This document shows positions 1-8,700 of a DNA stretch of 21,191 bases, piece by piece. Each line of letters starts with the position of its first letter. The stretch's first letter is position 1. The DNA is taken from positions 1-21,191 of the forward strand of contig CALSCQ010000836.1 in NCBI GenBank assembly GCA_943704525.1. The letters run 5' to 3'. Under the pieces are notes generated by a model. The model saw nothing but the letters and a program-made list of their open reading frames with translations. It searched no databases and was not told the origin of the DNA. The translations under genes were made by a program, and so were the position numbers. This stretch comes from Pigoraptor vietnamica. Lineage: Eukaryota > Opisthokonta > Filasterea.

Positions 1-424
1 AGGTTCCTTAAGTATTGAATTTAGAATGGACATTTCGTTGACGTCATTTAATAAAACGTACGCGGACAAAAAATCTGATTTCAATACATTTCTATAGTAA
101 ACATGTTACCAAGCTTCATGCCCCCTACTTAGCCTCGGGAAATAATTTTTCCACATACTAAAATAGACATTATTTCACGATTACACTAATTGTAGTACAA
201 ACCGCAGTACAAATCACCGTATTTGGTAAGGCGCGAAATTCAAATACCTACTAGGCTTATGCGATACTTAAATTCAAACCCACATTAAAGGGTACTCCTT
301 ATCAAACTCATTTGTGATCGTCCAAATGCTGTATTAAGTAATAATTTGGTTTCCATGGTTTCAATCCCCGCAGCCAGTCTGGGCCAGGGCCTGAGCGGTT
401 ATCTGTCAGTGATGGCAAGTTTAC
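1..424. other. AT-rich intergenic region, no gene seen
   Basis: No convincing coding frame or RNA gene is visible here. The base composition is clearly more AT-rich than the neighbouring exon. A CRE-like octamer TGACGTCA lies at 39-46, and an AATAAA on the + strand lies at 50-55. The latter could be the poly(A) signal of a gene ending to the left of the window, but nothing else supports that. The right part is the expected 3' flank of the minus-strand LRR gene, and I see no canonical AATAAA for it on that strand. Confidence 0.6.
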
Positions 425-2185
425 TCATTCAATGAGTTGACGCACGCGCAACAGCGGACGACGGTCAACGATTGGACAATTTTTAACGCTCAAAACGCAA
501 ACGCGCTCAAGACCAGAAACGTCCGTAACAGATTTGCAGCCATCCAAAATCAGTGTATGCACGCGCCCAAGCGCAGACACGTCCTTCACACGCACACATC
601 CGGTGAGGTCCAGCCGGTGCACCCCGCCGAGCATCGAAACGTCGGTTAGGTTGATCGAGCCTATAGTAAGGTCATAAACAGCGCCGAGCCGGGACACGTC
701 CACAACGGTGGTGGCCCAGAGGTTCAACGTGTGAACGCGTCCCAGTGACGAAACGTCGGTCACTCCAGTGTTCGAGAGAAGAAGCGTGCGGACATTTACG
801 AGCCTTGAGACGTCTTCGACTGCGCACAACCGAAGATCCAGCACGGCGACATTTGCTAGGGCCGACACGTCAGTCACCCCCGTGCAATTTAGAATGAGCG
901 TGTGGACGCGGCCGAGGGCGCTGACATCGATGACGTTCGACTCCGCAAAGTCAAGCGAGTGGCAATTGCCGAGCACGTCTACCCCCTTAACAGTCTTCGC
1001 CGCACAAAGTCGAAGCGTGTGAACGCGCCCAAACGCCGACAAATCTGCAATGCCCGTGTCCGACAACTCGATTGTGTGGCACGACCCCAAAGCGCGGCAG
1101 ACATCGTCGGTCCACACAATCTTCGATGCAGCGAGGTTCAAGTCATGCACGCCATCAAGCGATGCCACGCCGATCAGCTCCTGAATGTAGTTCAGGCGAA
1201 GCGTGTGCACGCGGCCGAGGGCAGAAACGTCGACAATTCTTCCCTCCGAAAACTCGAATGTGTGAAGAGACCTAAGCGCAGACATGTCGCGCACGTTGTA
1301 GCAGTTGCGAAGAATGAGAGTGTGGACGTGGCACGCGGATTCGACAATTTCGAGCTTGTCCGAATGCGACAGGTCGAGGAAATGAAGGCTCCCAAACTCT
1401 GCAGGGATCGACGTGAGCGGCGAACGATGCCACGTAAGCGACCGCAGATTCGTCGTTGGAGGCAGCCCGACGACCCCCGGGCAATCCAAAATGGACACAT
1501 CGTGCGCAATTTCAAGCGCGCCGAGGTCGGCGTAGCGCATGCCTCCAAGAACGACGCTACGCGAATGACGCAGCGCCGAGATGTCCTTGTGGTACTCCCG
1601 GTCCCCCCGAAGACAGGCACTCAGAACGACGCGCGACACTCCGGCAACGCACCGCAGGCTCTTCGTCGTTAGCTCGTTGAGCTCCACAGAACGCGCCTTG
1701 CCAAATGTGGGGAGTTCGAGTTCAAAGTCGCTGAACTGTTCGCCGTACAGTCGAAGCTCGCGCACGTCGGAGAGGTGCGACAAGTTCGCGGATTCTGAGC
1801 TCGAGATCGCGAGGTGCACTGTGTGCACGCCGCGGAGACTGGCAAGGTCCATTGGCAGCTCACACGCGGAATCGCGCGTAGTGGGCTTCACCAGCAGCGC
1901 CGAATGGACGCCCGAAAACGCCGAGAGGTCCCGGAGCGACGCCGTATTCCACCCGGCCAGCACGAGGCGATCGACGGGAATCCAACGCTTCACTTCCTCG
2001 CGGAAGGCGGCGTCCTCGATATACATACGATTGTAGAGCTGCCAGAGGTGGTACAGCCGCACGCGTCGCAGGTGGCGCAGAAGTGTTCCCGACGTCTTCG
2101 CAAGCGACGAAAGGTCAACGTTCGACAAGTAGGGCGCGACGTGCACGACGACGAGCTCGGGCGGAAGGTCGTTGAAGGTCGCCAT
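425..2185 (-). CDS. F-box / leucine-rich-repeat protein
   Basis: This is an intronless 586-residue frame from ATG (2185-2183) to TGA (427-425). Residues about 4-45 look like an F-box: a FNDLPPEL start followed by hydrophobic positions and a conserved-looking LSSLAKTS stretch. From about residue 90 to the end the protein is almost entirely leucine-rich repeats of 19-24 residues. The unit has the form VHTLxL, then a short variable segment, then DVSALGR, and I see roughly twenty copies. No signal peptide or membrane segment is visible. F-box proteins with LRRs usually act in the cytosol or nucleus as substrate receptors of SCF ubiquitin ligases; that role is inferred here from architecture alone. 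The repeat style, with near-identical VHTL strands and D-V-S-x-L turns, suggests recent expansion of units within the gene. Similar tandem LRR proteins are common in protists and also in some giant viruses. I see no capsid- or envelope-type companion here and treat it as a host gene. The reading frame appears intact. Confidence 0.85.
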   Translation of the reverse strand: MATFNDLPPELVVVHVAPYLSNVDLSSLAKTSGTLLRHLRRVRLYHLWQLYNRMYIEDAAFREEVKRWIPVDRLVLAGWNTASLRDLSAFSGVHSALLVKPTTRDSACELPMDLASLRGVHTVHLAISSSESANLSHLSDVRELRLYGEQFSDFELELPTFGKARSVELNELTTKSLRCVAGVSRVVLSACLRGDREYHKDISALRHSRSVVLGGMRYADLGALEIAHDVSILDCPGVVGLPPTTNLRSLTWHRSPLTSIPAEFGSLHFLDLSHSDKLEIVESACHVHTLILRNCYNVRDMSALRSLHTFEFSEGRIVDVSALGRVHTLRLNYIQELIGVASLDGVHDLNLAASKIVWTDDVCRALGSCHTIELSDTGIADLSAFGRVHTLRLCAAKTVKGVDVLGNCHSLDFAESNVIDVSALGRVHTLILNCTGVTDVSALANVAVLDLRLCAVEDVSRLVNVRTLLLSNTGVTDVSSLGRVHTLNLWATTVVDVSRLGAVYDLTIGSINLTDVSMLGGVHRLDLTGCVRVKDVSALGRVHTLILDGCKSVTDVSGLERVCVLSVKNCPIVDRRPLLRVRQLIE

Positions 2186-2221
2186 CGTTGCACGACGCTG
2201 TCGATCACTCTACCACAGAGC

Positions 2222-2328
2222 GTCGCGCAGGAATGTCGCGCAGGAACGTCGTGTTGCGCAAGGATAGTCTCGCGTCGCGATAAAGTGGTCCCACGTAACG
2301 CACCAGCGGTCCCGCCGGTCGCGCAGGA
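2222..2328. repeat. Short repeated motif GTCGCGCAGGA in the LRR gene 5' flank
   Basis: GTCGCGCAGGAA occurs twice in near-tandem at 2222-2233 and 2235-2246, and an 11-base version recurs at 2318-2328. The first copies lie 37-61 bp upstream of the LRR start codon. They could be 5' UTR sequence, binding sites for a regulator, or simple local duplication. The sequence does not decide between these. Confidence 0.5.
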
Positions 2329-2727
2329 GCGTCTCAAAGCGTCCGAGCGTCTCGCGTCGTGCGGGGGTGTCTCGGCACGTCGGCGTAGCACGAGTGTGTC
2401 ACGTCAAACAAAGGGTGTCGAGCGTCACGTCAGTGCCTCGCGTCCCGTAAAACGTCTGGTCGTGTTGCTTTTCTACCGCACGCGGTGCAACATCGCCGAT
2501 GATCGGGTGACATGTCTTCCCCCGTGCCTGGTTGTGGTTTCCTAACAACCTCACAACAAGATTTGCTTTTTGATGACCAAATCAGGTCAAAAAGGAGCTA
2601 ATCCTAACCAAATCCGGCCTACTAAGCATTGCGTCTCTTCCTGATTGTGAGACAAGGCATCGTCACGTGATTGTCCTTCTAGCATGTTCTCCCCCGGCCC
2701 CCCAGTCGGTGGCCGGCACAAGAGATG

Positions 2728-2794
2728 TTATCTCCTAAGGGTCCGATTTCAATCACATGTCATGGACTTATCTCCTAAGGGTCCGATTTCAATC
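2728..2794. repeat. Perfect 27-bp direct repeat with 13-bp spacer
   Basis: Bases 2728-2754 and 2768-2794 are identical, beginning TTATCTCCTAAGG and ending TTTCAATC. They are separated by 13 bp that contain the palindrome ACATGT. The identity over 27 bp means the duplication is recent or maintained. No open frame explains it. Confidence 0.85.
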
Positions 2795-3109
2795 TGGGGA
2801 ATGGGCGCTGTTGTTCATCAGTTCATTTTTTGGCGAGCTCTCTGGGAATCGGCTGACCGGGAAGGCAGGGAAGGACCGGCCACGCAGCTCAACGGCGTTC
2901 AATTCACTGGCAAGTTATAAATTAGGAAAGGGCAGATCCGTTGCTGTCTCAAATCTCGTACCCACCACTAGTATGAGGTTCATAAAATTGCTGCCTGCAC
3001 ACCGTTGCACCTCACAACAATATCATATATCATTGGAAATGAGAGGAAATTCGGCGGATAAAATTTGGTAGGGTCTCAGCGTAAATTTAGGGCATGGGGA
3101 AATGGAAAC

Positions 3110-5463
3110 ACCCTTTATCACCATACAAGTTCTGCGGTTCTCGCGGTCTTTAATCCACCAACGTGAACTTGCCCTCGTCAAACACATTTTGCAACCACTG
3201 CAAGAGCGGAGGATTCTTTTCCGCAAAACGCCAAACATAGTGATCTTGCGACTTGTCAGAAGGCCTAGGGAAGTTACGCCGGCCGGCGGAGGGGCACACC
3301 GGAATTCAAAATCGATCGCTGCCTGAAGGACGTCCCTTCGCCCATGTTCCAAAAGCCCTGGCATGTCCATTGGCCGCTGAACGAGAGTACAGCCGAGTAA
3401 TTTTTCGACGACAAACGTGTCATAAGATACAAAATAGCCAACTCGCTTATCGTCAAAGAGCGCCGGGTGAGCCACAATAAAATCACGCCAAAATGCCATG
3501 TCGCGCACTTTCCGTAAATAAATACGCTGTCAGAATCAGCGCACGAAGCCCCGACACCATGTCTGAAATTCTCGTCAAACCAGCGAACAAACTCAATGCT
3601 TGCCACAACTCACAGCAGTGTAATAAGCCATCTCAAGCTCTTTCAGCGGCACCAAAGGGTTGCGCGCCTTGACCCAATACAGGAGACGCCAGCGCCTCGA
3701 CTCCACATCCGCACTGAGCGTGACAGGTTGGTCCGGCAAGTGCCGATCGATCATGCGAGCAAGCCCACGGTGGCCACTTCGAACGGCGCCTTTGGGGACA
3801 TTGCTCAGGTTGAAAGGGCGCCGCGCAGGATGAAACCAATTTGCGTCTCGCGAGTACTCCGAGTCGAAAACATGCACCAGGCGTGCATTCACATCAAGCA
3901 TGTACGCAATAACCTCGGCATGCCCAGCCGCCACCGCCGCGCAGCATCGTACAAATCCTCGTCCGCAAAAAATACGCACGACATCAACCACTTCACAGAG
4001 ATAACGAAGCATGCGTACGTCGCCAAGCAACAATATGGGTTCGAGCCACTTCCTCACTACGAGCGCAGAGACAGACGCGTGCCCGTACAGGCCATGCGCC
4101 TGAAGCAGTGGACAAACAAAGTCGATGAGCTCTCGAGAAATAACAGCCGTCGGAACATCTATGGTAAACTCGGCGGCCAAGGTACCAATATCGTCACTAA
4201 GAAGGAGTGAAAGAGCCCTTCTCGAATGAGGTTGTGCTCATTCAGCCACTGCAGCAGGTCCAATCTCTTGCATCACACCATGAACCGCACAACGCGAGCC
4301 ATGCAATCATCTTCAAGCAAGGGTGACGCAACTTCGGCGGCTTCGTAGTCCCCACGTACAAGACAATCAATAAGCGTTCTGTCACTGAAAGCGACGTCGA
4401 GTCTTGCAAGCTGTGGGCGGTTGCCAAACGCTTCCGAGGTCTTTGCACCAATGCTATGCAGTCGCGCAAGTTCGCCGCCGGCGTAAGTGTCGCCCGCGCG
4501 CCGCAGCAGTCGCCAGCTTGCATTTATGCTGTGCCGAGAGTCAGAGGCGACCGCGAGTGAACGATGTCGAGGTCAAAATACTTGATCGCGTAAGCAGACG
4601 AAAGAACTCAAGGTTAAACGTAATTTCCTCCTTGTCGAGTTGCTGGGCCGTACACTCGCCCAACTGCACAAGATCGAGGATAGCCGGACCGTCAGTGCCA
4701 GTATAGCACTTGACAGCAAGAGGAATGACGTGCTCAGTCAGGAACGGCGACGAGGTGGGGCCGATTACCTCCAGCACACGTCCAACAATGGAGGCATTAC
4801 CAACCCGAATCGCCGATTCCAGCACGTGGCGTGCCGCTGAACCGGCCCTTAACGAAGGGACGCGCCTCATCAAGGAGAAAGGTCAACTGCGCGAGTGAGA
4901 GGTTTTCAATGCCCGAGGCGAACCGCTCCCGACGCTATAATAAGAAAGCACGTTATTTGGCCGCAAACACCTCGCGACGGTGACGCACTGGCAGAATGAA
5001 GGCAAAGAAGTCCAAGCGACGGCACTCAGTAGCATATTTGAGCGAGTCGTTCGAACAGTACGTGACGCGACCGCGCTTGACCTCGTCCTCGTGGAGCAGC
5101 TGAATCACCTCGAGGTGCCCACTCTTCCGGCGCCGCGAGGTCAATGTCCCAGTGGCCATACGGGCGGTACAGCGACAAATCGCCGACGCCGACGCTGTCG
5201 TTGACGACCGTGTCACGAATGCGGTCGAAGAAGTCGCAGAGGCGCTTGCACGTCGCGCGGAGGTGTCCAATGTCCGTGAGCGTAAACCGCGCGAGCTTCG
5301 CGACGACAGAGCTGAACCTCCTCAGACAGCCCGAGACCGAGAATTGAAGCAGCGACACTGCCGAGTGAGTCGTTCGCACCCGCAGAAGCGCCCGGGCGTC
5401 CGTCCGTCGGATACAGTGAAAGTACAAGAACTCAAGGCGACGTAAAAGGGGAGGACATTGCAT
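3110..5463 (-). pseudogene. Decayed ankyrin-like gene (fossil)
   Basis: Minus-strand protein-like sequence runs from a plausible ATG at 5463 leftwards to about 3110, but it is spread over all three frames and broken in roughly half a dozen places. The 5' part (about 5130-5463) is cleanly readable. It contains a basic/hydrophobic N-terminal segment that could be a divergent F-box, with the stretch LTDIGHLRATCKRL. Further in, short pieces have ankyrin character, for example SGHLEVIQLLHE near 5090-5120 and AAGHAEVIAYMLD near 3900-3940. Ankyrin repeats mediate protein-protein contacts. Such F-box/ankyrin proteins are abundant in protists and in giant viruses that infect them, so either origin is possible. 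Where I looked closely, at one frame change near 5105-5125, there is no room for an intron, so decay fits better than unrecognised splicing. It is divergent to, and 248 bp from, the molybdenum hydroxylase start. Confidence 0.65.
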
Positions 5464-5546
5464 GCGTTTTTAAGCAGGGAATGCGGTTAACAAAATCGCA
5501 ATTGTTTCGAACTGTGGCGTTCTGTGTGAGCCAGAACGAAGCTTTT

Positions 5547-5590
5547 CGGAAAAATTCCGTCGGAATCACTGGAATAACGGGGATTCCGAC
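5547..5590. promoter_or_regulatory. Cluster of TTCCG/CGGAA palindromes upstream of the molybdenum hydroxylase
   Basis: Four half-sites occur: CGGAA at 5547-5551, TTCCG at 5555-5559, CGGAA at 5561-5565 and TTCCG at 5584-5588. They form nested inverted repeats: CGGAA-AAA-TTCCG (5547-5559), the 13-bp palindrome ATTCCGTCGGAAT (5554-5566), and GTCGGAAT (5559-5566) facing ATTCCGAC (5583-5590). They lie 122-165 bp before the preferred start codon, in the intergenic space shared with the divergent ankyrin fossil. They may be a dimeric transcription-factor site, but the factor is unknown. An in-frame ATG at 5481 would place this segment inside an N-terminal extension, which I consider less likely. Confidence 0.4.
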
Positions 5591-5711
5591 AAGATCGCCC
5601 ACCCCGTATGTGCGCGTCCTGTTGTGCCGCTTATCGTTCTCAGAGGGCAAAAAGTCGTGCACAACGCCGCAAAGTCCGTTTGAGAGACGCTCCGACGGGG
5701 CGTTAAAAAGA

Positions 5712-8700
5712 ATGGGTGGCGGTGACACGCAGAGCGACGATGACTTTGTGCTCGTGGAGGGGGCGTCGGATGCCCCGCCCTCCCCCGATCCTGCCCTGGG
5801 GGCGCGCACTTCGCTCCTCTTCCACATCAACGGGCGGCGCTTTGAGGTCAAGAACGGCGAACTCGACCCCACCACGACGCTGAACGAGTTCATCCGCACG
5901 CGCACGGAGTGGACGGGGACAAAGCTGAGCTGTGGGGAGGGCGGCTGCGGAGCGTGCGCCGTGCTAGTGTCGGACTGGACGGCGGCCGGTGTGCGGTGCG
6001 TATATGTTTTGCGCGCGTTTCAAACGTAACATCGCCCTGTGTGTATTAGGTGGCGCGCCATTGAGCGTTGGCCCTTTTCTTATGCGCAGACACCGCACCG
6101 CCAATTCGTGCCTGCGCTCCATTGCGTCGGTGGACGGAAGCGTCATCACGACGATCGAGGGGCTTGGTGAGTGCCTTTGTGTCCGTCGCCACTGCAACTG
6201 TGATATAAAAGGGTTTGCTGGGTGGTGGCATGTGCACGTCACTAGGACCATGGGGAGTTTTGGTGCGTGGAGGCACGTGTTTGGCTCGTGGCCGCAGCTG
6301 GCCTTTGGGTGTGAGAGAGATTGCCTGCTGTCCCGCTATGTCGGCACCTCATCCCCTTCCGCGCCGGTCCCGCAGGGTCCGTGAAGAACGGCCTCCACCC
6401 GCTTCAGCAGGCCATTGTCTGCAGCAGCGGAACGCAGTGCGGGTTCTGGTATGGTGACTTGTGCTTCACTCGCCGCCGTTTTCAATCAGTTTTGCATGCG
6501 CAGTTTCCTCCCCTCTTCCTCCCACCACCACTTTTCGCTCTCTAATATGTTCCGCGTCGTGAACCGCAGCACCCCCGGAATGATCATGGCCATGAACGGC
6601 CTGCTCGTCAACGAGGCACAGCCGTCGCGCGCGCAGATCATATCGCGTCTCGATGGCAACCTCTGCCGCTGCACGGGCTACCGCTCCATCGTCAGTGGCT
6701 TTGACCGCTTTGCGTCGGATTCCGTGGAGGGCGGGCGCAATGCGTGCTGCCTTCCAGAGATCGAGGACACGGCGCGGCCGAAGATGCCGTGCGGGCGCAC
6801 GTGCGCCGAGTGCCCCGGACTCGACGCGTGCGAGACGGCCGGGAAGCACCGCGTGGCCGGCGACGCGCGTGGCAGCAACGCGTGTTGCGAGGGATCCTCA
6901 CGTGACTGTGCTCGTGAAGCACCGGCCACTTTTGCTGGCGTTGCCCCGGATGTTCCGGAGGAGCTGCGTGCGGCTGCGAGGGCGCCCCTCTGGCTGTCCC
7001 ACGGCGGTACTCAGTGGTTCCGGGCGACCTCCATAGCGGATGTGGGGCGCGTGCTGGCTGCAAGCAAGAATGCGACGGTTGCGATCGTCCAAGGTGTGTG
7101 TTCATCTCCTTAGGCGCTGCTATTCTTTTGTTTGTTTGTTTTTTGTTTCTTTTTTTGTTTTTTTGTTTTTTTGGCACAGCGCATCGGTCACTCACGCACT
7201 GCCGCGTAGCCTTCACGAGCCGCGGCATATACAATGCCGACACGGCGCAGGTGTACGTCGACGTCAAGGACATTCCGGAGCTGAACGTCTGCGCGCTTGG
7301 CGAGTCGTCGTACCGCTTTGGTGCCGCCACTCCGATTGCGTCGTTCCTCGCGTCGCTGGGCGCGGCGGCCGAGTCGCTGCCCGTCGGCAAGGGGACTGCG
7401 TTTGCCAAGATGAGTAAGAACCTCCTGCGCATCGCCAGCCACCACGTGCGCAACGTCGGCTCGATCGCCGGCAACCTCACGATGTGCCGCCGCAAGGGCT
7501 TTGAGTCGGACCTCGCGCTGTCCCTCGCCGCACAAAACGCACGCGTCGGCCTCGTTCCCTTCTGCGCTACGACGGGCGCCCCCGGTGCGGCGATAGAGCT
7601 GTCGATGGAGCAGTTCTTTGCCACCCCGGATGACCCGAAGACGGTGCTCCTCGTCGTCTACGTCGATGTTCCGCTGTCCAACGAGTGCGACGTGTTTGAG
7701 AGCTTCAAGATTTCGCTGCGGCCGATGAACGCGCACGGCATTGTGAACGCCGCTTTCCGCCTGCGCACGGACAGCGCCCGCCGTGTCATTCAGGACGCGA
7801 CCCTCGTGGTGGGCGCGGTGGGGCCCTCTCCCGTCTTCGCCAAGGCCACTGCGGCGGCGATTGTCGGGAAGCCGCTCTCGCGCGCGACGCTGGCCTCGGG
7901 CATAGCGGCGCTGGCGGCCGAGATCGCCATTGCGCCCAACCGCTCCAAGCCGGCGTACCGCAAGTCGCTCGCGCTCGCACTGTTCTACAAGTTCTTTCTC
8001 TCGACCCTCGAGAGCGTCCCCGCCCGCGAGCGCTCGGCGGCGGTTCCGTACGTCCGCCCGCCGTCCACTGGAACGCAGGCGTTCAAGAGCGACCCCTCGG
8101 AGGCGCCTGTCTCCTTGCCGGTCCACAAACTCGAAGCGAAGGTCCAAACGACGGGCGAAGCGGGTATGTCCAGTCCTGTGTGTTGTGCGGCGCACACGCA
8201 TCGTCCCCCGCGATCGCCGTCGCTTAGGAGGCGCCGATGGGCACTTGCGCGTTACTTGATTCAACTTTTAACACTTTGTGGCATTATCTTTCGGCTGCAG
8301 AGTACACGGATGACCTCCCCGGTAGCGCTGACGACCTGCAGGCGGCGTTCGTCGGCAGCACTCGTGCGTTTGCGAAAATCGTTGCAATCAACGCGAGCGC
8401 CGCGCTAGCTGTCGAGGGCGTGCGCGGGTTTGTGTGCGCAGCGGACATTCCCGGCAAGAACGACTGTGGCTTTGTCGCGGGGACGGAGGAGCTCTTTGCC
8501 TCGACGCAGGCGCTGTACTACGGTCAGCCCATTGGGTGAGTCTCGCAGCTGTCGGCGCTTTTGCTTCATTTGGACGCACCTTTGACCCATGTCACCGGTG
8601 CAGTTTGGTGGTGGCGACGACGCGGCACATTGCGCAGAGCGCTGCGAAGCTTGTGCGCGTGGACTATGCAGACGCCGGTCCTCCCATTCTTACGATTGAC

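Larger units (their letters stand above)
2186..3109. other. Non-coding stretch of about 920 bp between the LRR gene and the ankyrin-like fossil
   Basis: No frame here has recognisable protein content. The first about 350 bp are GC-rich with recurrent short GTCGCGC and TCGCGTC motifs, and they probably contain the promoter of the minus-strand LRR gene. After about 2540 the DNA becomes more AT-rich. It carries a perfect 27-bp direct repeat (see separate entry) and then unremarkable sequence up to the decayed ankyrin-like gene. The short open frames at 2684-3071 look like chance. Confidence 0.6.

Noticed and set aside
340-385. B-box-like GGTTTCAATCC suggesting a tRNA gene
   Set aside because: No A-box at the right distance upstream and no acceptor or D-arm pairing.
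902-1672. Long + strand open frame opposite the LRR gene
   Set aside because: It is the antisense shadow of a GC-rich repetitive gene. Its Arg/His-rich composition has no domain features.
2684-3071. Small + strand frames in the AT-rich spacer
   Set aside because: They translate the two copies of the 27-bp direct repeat and show no protein-like character.
7188-8264. 358-codon minus-strand open frame across the FAD-domain exon
   Set aside because: Shadow of conserved FAD-domain coding sequence. The product is Arg-rich without motifs.
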